Below are positions 26,722 to 35,154 of a stretch of DNA of 64,000 nt, piece after piece; within the stretch, counting starts at the first letter, position 1, and every line of letters begins with the position of its first letter. The notes below the pieces were generated by a model that was not told where the DNA came from, ran no database searches, and was given only the letters and a program-made list of their open reading frames with translations. The position numbers and the translations under genes were made by a program. The stretch is from an uncultured Rhizobiaceae group bacterium (GTDB lineage Bacteria > Pseudomonadota > Alphaproteobacteria > Rhizobiales > Rhizobiaceae): contig CANMVS010000004.1 in the NCBI GenBank assembly GCA_947501445.1, positions 62,001 to 126,000 of the forward strand. Direction: 5' to 3'.

Positions 26722-26740
26722 TGGAAGAGGGAACCGGAAA

Positions 26741-27031
26741 ATGAATGTGCAACGCAAATGCTCCATGCGCCAGGGCGCGCCGTTCAAAAAGCAAATGCCA
26801 CGACACACCATGCTTGAGCTGGGCCACAGACACCTGACCCGGCACGCCCGTGAAGGGACGCAGGAGATCGGGTGTATCGCCCGGTCCATCGGCTTTTCAA
26901 TGCAGGAGGCATTGCAGATCGAGGCAATCTATCAATCGACGCCAGGGAGGCTGCTGAAAGGGACCAGCGACAAGGCAACCCGGACAAGGGCGCTCACAAA
27001 GGACAAGGACAGTAACCGTGAAAAAGCATAG
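26741..27031 (+). CDS. Small basic hypothetical protein
   Basis: A 96-residue frame starting at ATG 26741 with GAGGGAACCGGAAA just upstream, 19 bases after the L,D-transpeptidase stop. Its end overlaps the start of the thioredoxin-like gene by 14 bases. It is rich in lysine, arginine and histidine, with no membrane segment and no recognised domain. Its tight packing in the operon is the main support. Confidence 0.5.
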   Translation: MNVQRKCSMRQGAPFKKQMPRHTMLELGHRHLTRHAREGTQEIGCIARSIGFSMQEALQIEAIYQSTPGRLLKGTSDKATRTRALTKDKDSNREKA

Positions 27032-27512
27032 GAATTCAAACCGTTCGCAAAAGCAAAAGGCCAAAAGCGCGGCTGACGGCAACGGGCCAACCGACAAGAG
27101 CCGCCGCCGTTTTCTCGGCTTCACCCGCAATGGTGCCATCGCTGTTGTGGCCGCCGGGGGTGCGGGTTTTCTGCTGGTGGAACATGTCAGGGGCACCATG
27201 CGCGAACATGATTTTTCGCGCATTGGCAACGGCACACCAACGGTGGTGCAGATACATGACCCGCAATGCTCAATGTGTCTTGCATTGCAGCGCGAAACCA
27301 GAAAGGCACTGGGGCAGTTTAATGACAGCGAGATAGACTATGTCGTTGCCAATATCAGATCGGCTGACGGCAAGAGGCTTGCCAATCAATACCGCGTTCC
27401 GCATGTAACGCTTTTGCTGTTTGACGGGGACGGCGTGCGCCAGGCCACACTCACCGGCCAGCGAAAAAGCCGGGAACTGGCCGTGGCGTTCCGCCATATT
27501 CTGCCGAAGTGA
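27018..27512 (+). CDS. Membrane-anchored thioredoxin-fold protein with CSMC
   Basis: A 164-residue protein starting at GTG 27018, with AAGGAC upstream. It has a basic N-terminus with a twin arginine (KSRRRFLGFTRNGA), one hydrophobic segment (AIAVVAAGGAGFLLV, about 41-55) and a periplasmic thioredoxin-like domain with CSMC in IHDPQCSMCLALQ (about 85) and the cis-proline region YRVPHVTLLLF. Such proteins handle disulfides or metal ligands in the periplasm. It is the third gene of the L,D-transpeptidase operon; LD-transpeptidases use a cysteine nucleophile, so a reductant link is plausible but inferred. Confidence 0.75.
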   Translation: MKKHRNSNRSQKQKAKSAADGNGPTDKSRRRFLGFTRNGAIAVVAAGGAGFLLVEHVRGTMREHDFSRIGNGTPTVVQIHDPQCSMCLALQRETRKALGQFNDSEIDYVVANIRSADGKRLANQYRVPHVTLLLFDGDGVRQATLTGQRKSRELAVAFRHILPK

Positions 27513-28061
27513 CGGCCATTCGGTCGGGTGCTGGTGTTTCGGGCGCATGGGAGAAACCTGCCGGACGTTTCTTCTACTGTGGTGCTTTGACACGACCCGG
27601 CATGGCTCAATTCGTGGTCGTGGGGTGTGCATGTCATCACCGTGATTGCAGCGCCAGGTCCAACTCCAAAAAAGCACGAAGAGGAACAAAGATCAGATTA
27701 GGGTTTGGCTGGCCACTATTCCCGATTCAACGGCATGGGCAAAATCTATAGAGTACAAGTGATGGCGACTGCCGGTGGTGCCTCCACACCTGCTGAGTGC
27801 CGTTTACAACATCTGGACCATGTCGCGATCGCTATAGAAGCAATCAGTCATAAAGTGCAGGCCCAACCCTCAATGAAGATGTTCTCACTCCTACCTTTAC
27901 GAGTTCCAGTGCTGGTCATTGTCCTCAATGACAGGAAAATAGCAAATTTCCGCTGAACCTACTCTTTCGCGAATATCGTTCTGCTACACCGGGTTTGATC
28001 TGCTCTGAGTTTGGGTGCCAATTGCATTGAACTCTGATCCGCGACTTGCGTATATAGTGTA
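27513..28061. other. Gene-poor stretch before the accessory archipelago
   Basis: 549 bases without a supported gene. Short frames are present (for example 27705-27956) but lack a ribosome site, family resemblance or consistent codon use. No repeat module is evident here. Confidence 0.45.
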
Positions 28062-28712
28062 ATGGAACACGCGCTTTTCACATTGGAAGACCCGCGCCCA
28101 ATTCAAGCGGACGCACCATACACATACCAATTGCCTCATCCGAAGCGGATTGACGCCGTAGGTATCGGAGACCTGGTGAAACTCATTTTTTGTCCCACGT
28201 CCAAAGCGGCAAAATGGCGTGCAGAACGAATGTGGGTGGAAGTAACTGAAATTAACGGTGGCAGGTTTTCCGGAACCCTTGCAAATAAGCCTTTTGAGCT
28301 AACTGGATTGATGCCTGGAACTAAGGTTTCATTTCAGCCTTGGCATATAACAGACGTTGTTTTTAACGACGAAGAAAAGGACAGGCAGCTTACTTTCCCT
28401 TGCCCTACGTACTTTGACCGCTGCATAGCAGATATTTGCGTGCTGTCAGAAAATGCACTCGTCCAATATATCTATCGGGAAGAACCAGACATTGGCGAAG
28501 ATGGCGATGCATATCCAGACAGCGGATGGCGCATTCGGGGAGATTGGCGTGGTCTATCTGATGAAGAAGTCGCTGACCGCGAGGCGCAGTACACAGCCAT
28601 CGGACGAGTGCTTAACCAAGACGACAGTTGGTTACATTTGATCGATAGCCCAGTGGGCTCGGCATTCATTCGCGATTGGGAAAATGATGCCTTCGTTGAG
28701 GCAGAAACTTGA
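28062..28712 (+). CDS. DUF2314/DUF2185 two-domain protein, immunity-like (Imm33 type)
   Basis: A 216-residue protein. Residues about 35-105 (VGIGDLVKLIFCP ... MWVEVTEINGGRFSGTL) match the DUF2314 pattern of E-x-M-W-V-x-V and G-x-F-x-G-x-L. Residues about 125-205 (GWRIRGDW ... AIGRVLNQDDSWLHLID) resemble DUF2185/Imm33, found as an immunity protein of polymorphic toxin systems and in single-gene form. It is cytoplasmic, with no signal peptide. No toxin gene is adjacent. The assignment to the two families is from recall of their consensus, so moderate. Confidence 0.65.
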   Translation: MEHALFTLEDPRPIQADAPYTYQLPHPKRIDAVGIGDLVKLIFCPTSKAAKWRAERMWVEVTEINGGRFSGTLANKPFELTGLMPGTKVSFQPWHITDVVFNDEEKDRQLTFPCPTYFDRCIADICVLSENALVQYIYREEPDIGEDGDAYPDSGWRIRGDWRGLSDEEVADREAQYTAIGRVLNQDDSWLHLIDSPVGSAFIRDWENDAFVEAET

Positions 28713-28865
28713 GAGGGTACTTGTTGATCGCGTCTTCGCCTTTATTGGCACAAACCGCCAAAACTGAATGCGTCGCAATTTGGAAACTTTCGTTTTTTGC
28801 TTTGGTCACTTTGTCGGTATTATTGTCGCCCAACGCAGACTGATGAACAAATTGAGCAGCAACTC

Positions 28866-29067
28866 TGGGCCGAAAGCACCGCTGAAAGTATCCCACCGAA
28901 GGTCTCAACAACATCATTTTCATTGCTGCCTCGTCGCAACCGCTTAACAGAACTGCACTATTCCCGAACCCTGTCCCCAAACAAACATATGCGAAAAGTG
29001 GACATCCATCCGACTATGTTTCTTTCGATGATGCTGCGTCGGCGCATGGCCGCTCCAAGCCCACTCG
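28866..29067 (+). repeat. Mosaic repeat: modules E and C
   Basis: Positions 28866-28975 resemble those at 38551-38668 and 50065-50152 (module E: CTGGGCCGAAAGCACCGCTG ... CGTCGCAACCGCT ... CAGAACTGCACTA). Positions about 28985-29067 resemble module C (GCGAAAAGTGGACATCCATC ... GCTCCAAGCCC), also at 29780, 30810, 35285 and 36475. It fills the gap between the DUF2314/DUF2185 gene and the RraB-like gene; open frames across it are repeat artefacts. Confidence 0.7.
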
Positions 29068-29149
29068 AGACGTTAAGGTTATGTCGCGGTGGGGATAGAT
29101 TCAACCGGTCGCAAAGTACAAAGACGACCCAAAAGAGATACTCATCAGA

Positions 29150-29515
29150 TCAGCACTTTGTCACGGTCGTCCCCCAGCCGTCATAATGCAAATTGAAATA
29201 GGTCTCGATTTTCAGTGCATTTACAGTCAGGCGATCAATTGTGGAAGGAAAGGCGTTCGATAGCACCGATAAATCAATAGCTGTTTCGCTGTCCGTCATT
29301 TGCACGGTCTGGATGACTGTGAAGCCGAGGTCAGCAGACTTTGTGGAAAGCTCTGATATTCCCGACTTAGCACCCACGAATCGAAGGTCGATTGAACGAA
29401 CTGCAGAAGCGCAATCTCCATTTCGATGCAAGCTGGAGAGTACATCGGCGTCAGAGGCTCGCTCGACCTTCAGCCGAGCCTCATCCACCCCGATAGGGTC
29501 GAGAATTGTTGTCAT
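29150..29515 (-). CDS. RraB-like protein (regulator of RNase E activity B family)
   Basis: About 121 residues from ATG 29515. The pattern ARLKVERASDADVLSSLHRNGD, a central IDLRFVGA and a C-terminal FNLHYDGWGT match the RraB (DUF1260) domain, whose hallmark is the final YDGW. RraB of gammaproteobacteria binds RNase E and changes its RNA preferences; many shorter homologues are of unknown function. The ribosome site is poor, and a longer frame to 29611 runs into repeat sequence. An isolated gene flanked on both sides by mosaic repeats. Confidence 0.6.
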   Translation of the reverse strand: MTTILDPIGVDEARLKVERASDADVLSSLHRNGDCASAVRSIDLRFVGAKSGISELSTKSADLGFTVIQTVQMTDSETAIDLSVLSNAFPSTIDRLTVNALKIETYFNLHYDGWGTTVTKC

Positions 29516-29648
29516 AACCACACCGAACAGAATAACTTGGAGCATTCCTTCCCGTACAGGGTATTGCGTGTTTGTGCAACTGCAGTGACGTTCAGGCATC
29601 GGACTGCACACGCTGATGTCGCTTTGTCCACACTGCCGACCTCAAACG

Positions 29649-29850
29649 GTTTTGGTTTGGTTAAAAATCTGAATATCTGGCTTGAAGAAATCCATCGTTC
29701 CAAACTCATTTGGTGCGAACGGCGGCATTGGGCGAAAGTGTGAATTCGCCGCAAGTGTGCAGAGGTAATGTCAATTTGGCAAAAGCGGACATCCATCCAA
29801 CGATGTTACTTTCGATGATACTGCGTCGGCGCATGAGCGCTCCGAGCCCG
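29649..29850 (+). repeat. Mosaic repeat: modules A, B and C
   Basis: TTTTGGTTTGGTTAAAAATC ... GAAGAAATCCATC (module A) is shared with 36250-36300. AATTCGCCGCAAGTGTGCAGAGG (end of module B) and the following module C (CGGACATCCATCC ... CGCTCCGAGCCCG) recur at 30699, 36390 and in part at 35285. This copy ends just upstream of the metallopeptidase gene. Confidence 0.7.
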
Positions 29851-29912
29851 TTTTGCATGTCCAGCCTGCCCGAACTAATGTCTGCATTCGGGGAAGTATC
29901 GGAGGTTTTTCA

Positions 29913-30695
29913 GTGAGACGTGTTTGGCGACCAGAGCGACGTAATCGGAACGTCGGAACATCGTGGTCGGGATATTCCAGGTCGAATGACATGCGTGTTC
30001 CAGAAAGCTGGCAAGACAAGCATGGAAATTACTCGGTGTTTTATGAACGTCTCGATGCTTCGAAGGAGCAAGAGGTAAACATAGGCAATTTCCAATTGAA
30101 AATTCTGTATGAAGAGCCGCGCGAAGGCTTCACCTACGGATGTACGCCCTGCGATGTGATCAAAATATTGAGGTCTGTAGCAAACTTATCACCCTGTCTG
30201 CCGGACATCATTGCATTCCGACAGCCAACCCGAAAACAGCAACAACAAATGCCCGTTTGGGGGCGATTTGTTTATTTTGCAGAATTTGGAAAACATGAGG
30301 GAACCGCAATCATACTGGAAGCTCAAGAACTGGGTGCGATGTTAAAGCGGTCAAAGCGCATGACGTTAGATGGCCGAGCCGAATACAAACGTCTCATTGC
30401 GGACGGGCACCCTTTTGTGGAGAAAAAACGACATTTTGAATCAGAACTAGTCGAACAGGCGGTGCGAAATACCAAACTTTATCGCACTTTGCTTCATGAG
30501 ATTGGGCATTTGGCTCACTATCATCAGGATGTTCTCGATGATCGAACGGCTCTTGATGAGGATATCGAAATCGCCAGAGACCTCTATTTTTCCAAACCCA
30601 GTTCAGAACGCGAAGTCTTTGCTCATTCATTTTCCGACAAACTAAGTCGATCCCTTAGACTAGCCGGAGAAATACCGTTCGATCCTCTGAGTTAG
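29913..30695 (+). CDS. Putative zinc metallopeptidase (HEIGH motif)
   Basis: About 260 residues from GTG 29913, with GGAGG seven bases upstream; this start fits better than the frame's upstream codon at 29853. The motif LLHEIGHLAHYH (around residue 200) is a classic HExxH zinc site, and SSEREVFAHSFSDKL about 40 residues later gives the candidate third-ligand glutamate, as in ImmA/IrrE-type peptidases (E-R-E-A-x-x-F-A). No signal peptide is present. No phage-repressor-like or toxin partner gene is adjacent. The substrate is unknown. Confidence 0.7.
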   Translation: MRRVWRPERRNRNVGTSWSGYSRSNDMRVPESWQDKHGNYSVFYERLDASKEQEVNIGNFQLKILYEEPREGFTYGCTPCDVIKILRSVANLSPCLPDIIAFRQPTRKQQQQMPVWGRFVYFAEFGKHEGTAIILEAQELGAMLKRSKRMTLDGRAEYKRLIADGHPFVEKKRHFESELVEQAVRNTKLYRTLLHEIGHLAHYHQDVLDDRTALDEDIEIARDLYFSKPSSEREVFAHSFSDKLSRSLRLAGEIPFDPLS

Positions 30696-30698
30696 AGT

Positions 30699-30888
30699 AA
30701 CCTGGCAGAACTGCGCTATTCCCGGACCCTGTATCCTAAATGGGCTTCGTCCCATTCAACTGTATAGGCGAAAGTGGGAATTCGCCGCAAGTACGCAGAG
30801 GTTATGCCAATTTGCGAAAAGCGGACATCCATCCGACGGCGTTTCTTTCGGTGCTACCGCGTCGCGGCATGACCGTTTGGAGCGCTTT
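30699..30888 (+). repeat. Mosaic repeat: modules E (end), B and C
   Basis: TGGCAGAACTGCGCTATTCC (tail of E), TGGGCTTCGTCCCATTCAAC with AATTCGCCGCAAGTACGCAG (B), then CGGACATCCATCCGACGGCG through GACCGTTTGGAGCG (C). It starts four bases after the metallopeptidase stop and ends ten bases before the convergent hydrolase stop. Confidence 0.72.
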
Positions 30889-30897
30889 GTTACCCGT

Positions 30898-31890
30898 TCA
30901 CCTTAATGCGTGGAGCACTATTTTTGTGGCTTCCTCGTGTACTTTTCTTCGGTCGACTTTCTCATGATCCGAAAAGATATCGACCTTTCCGATGAGTGAT
31001 TTGTCGGAGGGGTAATCCAAGAATGTGTAATGCCCCACATGGCTACCTAGATCATGACGCTCAAAGCCCATATTTTGCGTCACAAGCCAATCGGCGCAAT
31101 GCTCTGATGGCGCTTCGTGATCGGCACTGCCTGTGAGGATCGTCACAGGCAGCTTTAGCTGAGAAATGGACTTCGGGATAAAGGACCGGATCGGCGGCGC
31201 AGGAGCAATCGCGACAACCGACTTGATCCGAGTGTCCGTGAAATCATCCCCGTACCGTGCCCAAGACTTGCGAAATGCATCCGACGTTTTTGTGAGGGCT
31301 GGAATGTTGTGTGCTGCATCTGGAAACTCTTTTGGACCGCCTACCGTGATATTGTTGGCGCTGCGCCAAGCGTCAAATTCGTCCAACGATGTTTGCGCAC
31401 CTGACAAAGCCATAACTGTATAGCTTCCAAGAGAAAAACCAACCGCTGATACCTGATCGAAATCCAATCTGTTGGCAAAGAACCCCGTTGCCCCGATTGA
31501 TGAAAGCAGTACGGAAAGGTCTGCTGCCCGTTCCCACCAACAAAGGAAGCCCTCCGCGAGGTAGGGTTCCAATTCGGTGTTGCCGTGGTGATTTGCACCC
31601 AAGACCACATAGCCTTTACAAGCGAGGGCTCGTGCCAGCCAACCGATACTCTCTGCTGTTCCGCCAGTACCATGTGACAACAACACGACAGGCAATTCCT
31701 TCTTCGTGACCAGCGCAGCATCCCAGATCACTTCACCAAGTTCAAAGAATTGCCCCGAAGGTCGTTCAACACGTGCGTCATCTTCTGTTGGATACCACGC
31801 TGACCATGCAATTGGACGTTCTGCATTGTTTTGCCAATTTGAACGTGACGCATCCCTGATCAGACCGGTTCGATAACCGCACATTGCCAT
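30898..31890 (-). CDS. Alpha/beta hydrolase, dienelactone-hydrolase / PAF-acetylhydrolase-like
   Basis: A 330-residue alpha/beta hydrolase of the COG4188 type. The oxyanion region is VVLLSHGTGGTAES, the nucleophile elbow is VGFSLGSYT (G-x-S-x-G), the acid lies in LTGSADHEAPSEH and the catalytic histidine in LGSHVGHYTFLDY. No clear signal peptide. Start ATG 31890 has AGGAGA upstream. It is an isolated gene, likely acting on esters or lactones. Confidence 0.85.
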   Translation of the reverse strand: MAMCGYRTGLIRDASRSNWQNNAERPIAWSAWYPTEDDARVERPSGQFFELGEVIWDAALVTKKELPVVLLSHGTGGTAESIGWLARALACKGYVVLGANHHGNTELEPYLAEGFLCWWERAADLSVLLSSIGATGFFANRLDFDQVSAVGFSLGSYTVMALSGAQTSLDEFDAWRSANNITVGGPKEFPDAAHNIPALTKTSDAFRKSWARYGDDFTDTRIKSVVAIAPAPPIRSFIPKSISQLKLPVTILTGSADHEAPSEHCADWLVTQNMGFERHDLGSHVGHYTFLDYPSDKSLIGKVDIFSDHEKVDRRKVHEEATKIVLHALR

Positions 31891-32156
31891 TTTTATTCTC
31901 CTTCAACGGCAACACTCTGGAAATATTTGATAATTTTCAATGTTCTTTTTGGATTTGCGTCACTCGGTCACTTTGTCCGCACACCTGACCTTGCGCACCC
32001 TGAATCGCAGCTCGAAGCACGAATGGGTGCTGCACTGCGGCATCGCCTTGTTGTGGCAAAGCTCGCAATGGGCCGGGGCTCACATCAATCACGATCATTC
32101 ATATGTGCTTGCAGGGGGTACTGATAATTCGTTAAACTCTTCGGGGTCATGAGCCA
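31891..32156. other. Intergenic, nothing recognised
   Basis: The 266 bases upstream of the hydrolase gene, up to the next REP-like element, contain no supported gene. Confidence 0.4.
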
Positions 32157-32256
32157 GACCGTTTCACGTTTTGTCAGAAACGGGATAGCGGTGTCGGCCT
32201 TGGATTTTGTTGATGCATTCAGGATTTACCGATTCCGTCAAAACCTGAATTGCTCT
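32157..32256 (+). repeat. REP-like two-hairpin element, full copy
   Basis: Starts GACCGTTTCACG and ends CAAAACCTGAATTGCTCT. With the copy at 32602-32700 in the same orientation it brackets the BrnA-like antitoxin gene, as a pair of near-identical direct repeats. Confidence 0.88.
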
Positions 32257-32346
32257 GGTCATTTTGACCTTATCGTTCTAATTTCCCCGGGACCTTTTAT
32301 AGATGCTCGATGAGCGACGGCCACAATCATTTGGAGATGAAGCACC

Positions 32347-32577
32347 ATGGCACGTCAGACACGCCGACCGACCAACGCCATGGATCAGGCGGAAGCACTG
32401 TTCAAAGCAACAACCACCAAGCCGGAGGACGTTGTAGAAAAACCGATGATCCCCATTGGAAAAGAGACCATCTCGATTAGCATCGATCGGGATGTGTTGG
32501 CTTATTTTCAGGATGATGGTCCCGGATGGCGGGATCGTCTAAACGCCGCGCTTCGCAAGGCAGCTGACCTGAGTTAG
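32347..32577 (+). CDS. BrnA-type antitoxin (orphan)
   Basis: A 76-residue protein. The C-terminal half (ISISIDRDVLAYFQDDGPGW and RLNAALRKAA) matches the BrnA ribbon-helix-helix pattern. BrnA represses its operon and neutralises the RNase toxin BrnT, whose gene normally lies directly upstream. Here the 90 bases upstream are only spacer and REP element, so no BrnT is present. GGAGATGAAGCACC precedes the ATG. Flanking direct REP-like repeats suggest a cassette-like insertion or remnant. Confidence 0.8.
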   Translation: MARQTRRPTNAMDQAEALFKATTTKPEDVVEKPMIPIGKETISISIDRDVLAYFQDDGPGWRDRLNAALRKAADLS

Positions 32578-32601
32578 ATGTTTTCCGGCGTTGCAGGCTA
32601 C

Positions 32602-32700
32602 ACCGTTTCACGTTTTGTCAGAAACGGGACAACGGTGTCGGCCTTTGATTTTGTTGACGCATTCAGGTTTTGCCGATTCCGTCAAAATCTGAATTGCTCT
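32602..32700 (+). repeat. REP-like two-hairpin element, full copy
   Basis: Starts ACCGTTTCACG and ends GTCAAAATCTGAATTGCTCT; nearly identical to the copy at 32157. It begins 25 bases after the BrnA stop. The following 247 bases to the GST gene (32701-32947) hold nothing recognisable. Confidence 0.88.
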
Positions 32701-32947
32701 AAACACCGCGGTCAGCATTTGGCGGTCGTATGCCTCCAGGTTACCTCCTGACACAAAGCGACAAAAGCAGGCAGGTCGCCTGTTGGACAACAAAGCAAGT
32801 TGAAAATGGCAGTTTGTCTGCTCTTCGGACATCCGCCTCGCCAATAGGCGCCCGACCCATACTCATTGCAGCTAGGGACTGCTCAGAGCCCTTTCACGAC
32901 CCTCAAACCCGGTCGCAAACTGAATGTAATGGTATGAGGGGAAATCC

Positions 32948-33607
32948 CTATCGCCAATGGGGTGGATATGCCTCGATATATCGAGGCATAGTCTCAATTC
33001 GTTGTGCCCAGGCTGCAAGGTTCGGGTAGTAATTTTCCAATGGGGCGACCTTAAGTTCCAGTGCCTCCACCCCGTCTCTGGTCGCGCACCGCAGCAACTG
33101 CATCAGGGATGGGTAAACAACAATATCTGCAGCGGTTAGTGTTTCTCCACAAAGATAAGGGCGGCTATCAAGATCAGAATCAAGGGCGGCCAGTTCCTGA
33201 TACACAGGATGAATAGTCTCTTTAATTTCGGCAGCCATTTCCAAGGAGCGGCCACGAAAAATTGGCCTGGACACATTGCCTATTGGAGTTCTGAACCGAC
33301 CGTCCGCTTCGCAAATGATCTGCCAGATTTCAGCGACCTGAGCGGGATTGGTTCCAAGCAAAGGTGTATCAGGATAAGCCGCCTCAATATATGCCAGAAT
33401 AGCGTTAGTCTCGCGTACAGTTATCTCGCCGTCGACTAGGGTTGGTACATTTCCTCTGGGATTGATTGAAATAAAAAATTCACTCTTCTGCTCCTGTTTG
33501 GAATTATCCAACCTTCGCGGTTCGTAAGATATTTCCTTGGTAGCGAGAGCCAGCATAACGCTCCAGCAAGGTGGGCTACCGCTTATAAAATAACACGCCA
33601 ATTTCAT
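32948..33607 (-). CDS. Glutathione S-transferase family protein
   Basis: A 219-residue GST. The N-terminal thioredoxin-like domain has NPRGNVPTLVDGE with the cis-proline and RETNAILAYIE, the glutathione-contacting E-T/S block. The C-terminal helical domain has YLCGETLTAADIVVYPSL, the N-capping box and hydrophobic staple typical of GSTs. A catalytic serine or cysteine may lie in SGSPPCWSV. Cytoplasmic; substrate unknown. Confidence 0.9.
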   Translation of the reverse strand: MKLACYFISGSPPCWSVMLALATKEISYEPRRLDNSKQEQKSEFFISINPRGNVPTLVDGEITVRETNAILAYIEAAYPDTPLLGTNPAQVAEIWQIICEADGRFRTPIGNVSRPIFRGRSLEMAAEIKETIHPVYQELAALDSDLDSRPYLCGETLTAADIVVYPSLMQLLRCATRDGVEALELKVAPLENYYPNLAAWAQRIETMPRYIEAYPPHWR

Positions 33608-33745
33608 AGTTTATGCCTTCGGTGGGAAGCGGTTTATACATCGTGGACCAGTGATTCGGAAAAATCAACGACAACTCTGAGCCCCAATTGACGGCTTTGG
33701 AATTTTTGACAGGGTCTCACAAAAGGTTCAATCAGGGGAATGACT

Positions 33746-34216
33746 ATGCGAGATCAGCTTGTAGAAGAGTATCGCCCACGCCCTGTATCAAACCTCGGCA
33801 CCTGGGAAATTAACCCGCTCCAAATCAAAGTTTATGGGCTTCTTTATGAAGGTAAAAACATCACCCAAGACATGTTGGCTACAGCACGGTCGTTTTTGAA
33901 AGATGATGTCCTGGCGCATGTTGCAGCAGAGGGCGAAGACAACGGTTTGGGCTTTATAATCATTCATCCTGGCAGTCGGGGGATTACAATTTCGGCTCAC
34001 TGGTGGATACAAGGCTCGGTGCTGTGCCAGCGCAACTATCGTAAGCTTTATGACGTACAAGAACCCATGGACACGGTTAAACGACCCGTGATTGCTTGTG
34101 TGTGGGAATTGGCTATCATAAATGACGAACAGGTGGCTTGGCGGGAAACAATGATGACGCCTGAGCCAAATCATGCGGCCTATTTGAAATACCGCACGGG
34201 CCTTCTGGTTACCTAG
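33746..34216 (+). CDS. Hypothetical protein, about 156 residues
   Basis: Start ATG 33746 has AGGGGA about six bases upstream, better placed than the ATG at 33740. The protein is soluble and mixed alpha/beta, containing GFIIIHPGSRGITISAHWW, ACVWELAIINDEQVAWRETM and a final AYLKYRTGLL. I do not recognise the family with certainty. The coding pattern is clear, and no operon partner is close. Confidence 0.65.
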   Translation: MRDQLVEEYRPRPVSNLGTWEINPLQIKVYGLLYEGKNITQDMLATARSFLKDDVLAHVAAEGEDNGLGFIIIHPGSRGITISAHWWIQGSVLCQRNYRKLYDVQEPMDTVKRPVIACVWELAIINDEQVAWRETMMTPEPNHAAYLKYRTGLLVT

Positions 34217-34265
34217 AGTCTCCAGGATCATCGCCATGGTACGGTCGTTCCAACCATCGACTTGC

Positions 34266-35042
34266 CTAAACAACCGTGATTTGAACGGAAGCGCCTTGAA
34301 TTGTGTAGGTCAATTGATCGCCGCGCTTGGGGAACCGGGTCTGCACCGCCGACCCTGTAATAATGTGTTCGCCCTTTGACACCGTAATCCCACTCTCACT
34401 CAAATGGTTGAGCACCCAAGCCAATGACCCCAGTGGATCGGCTGCGCCGGTATTCGCGTGTTCTGGCTCTATGCTTTCTTGAATGACCGTTGACGGAATA
34501 TCGTTAAGGTTCAACTCAGCCCAATTGGGCAACGCATCTCCAAGCACAATCCCACCACACCAGGCGTTATCCGCCACAAGCGTGTACGGGTCGAGCTTGG
34601 AATAGTCAGCGGCACGATCCTCGATTAGCTCAAAACTCGGTCGCACATTGGCGATAAGGCTCCTGACGGATTGCGTAGTGTGTGGGTCCGTCTGAGGTGC
34701 TATGTCTGCGTTCAGCTCAACGGCCAACTCGAATTCCAGTCCAAGGTGCACAAAGTCATCCTCGGCGATTTCCGCCGGTGAAGCGTGAATATCGTTTGCG
34801 AAAATCGCTCCTGCAATTGGCTGATCATAGCCAATCATGTCTTGCATGGCCTTGGAGGATAGTGCGATTTTCCGACCCGCTATGGCCCCACGCGTCGGGA
34901 CATGAAGCTTTTGCAGCGCGTGTTGGACATCATAGGCTTTTGATGTCTCTTTGAGCGCAAAATCGCCCGCCAAGGTTTCGTAAGGAATCTTGGAGTTCCA
35001 ATTCTCAAAAAGTCTGCGGGCGATTTTCTCGATACGATCCAA
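34266..35042 (-). CDS. 2-keto-4-pentenoate hydratase / fumarylacetoacetate-hydrolase-like protein
   Basis: A 258-residue protein of the MhpD family. Visible blocks are AYDVQHALQ, GRKIALSSKAMQDMIG (the family's K-x-G-x-T/S-S-x-A-M pattern), HLGLEFELAVELN with metal-ligand glutamates, and NPLGSLAWVLNHLSESG-like C-terminal sequence (ADPLGSLAWVLNHLSESG). It hydrates 2-hydroxypenta-2,4-dienoates or decarboxylates oxalocrotonate in aromatic meta-cleavage. The start is a TTG at 35042 with GAAGGA upstream; there is no ATG. No other meta-cleavage genes are adjacent. Confidence 0.82.
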   Translation of the reverse strand: MDRIEKIARRLFENWNSKIPYETLAGDFALKETSKAYDVQHALQKLHVPTRGAIAGRKIALSSKAMQDMIGYDQPIAGAIFANDIHASPAEIAEDDFVHLGLEFELAVELNADIAPQTDPHTTQSVRSLIANVRPSFELIEDRAADYSKLDPYTLVADNAWCGGIVLGDALPNWAELNLNDIPSTVIQESIEPEHANTGAADPLGSLAWVLNHLSESGITVSKGEHIITGSAVQTRFPKRGDQLTYTIQGASVQITVV

Positions 35043-35154
35043 ACTATTGGTCCTTCTTTGCGTTCATGGGTGGAGCAGTGTCCGAACGATTTGAAGGATC
35101 GCAGTATCCAGCCAATAGGTCAAAGCGGACCATAACGTGACACAACCCTATGGC

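Noticed and set aside
27705-27956. 83-codon plus-strand frame
   Set aside because: No ribosome site or recognisable domain; isolated in a gene-poor stretch.
28797-29186. Open frame across the repeat upstream of the RraB-like gene
   Set aside because: It lies mostly in mosaic modules E and C; similar short frames arise in every copy of these repeats (for example around 35148-35369 and 49858-50067).
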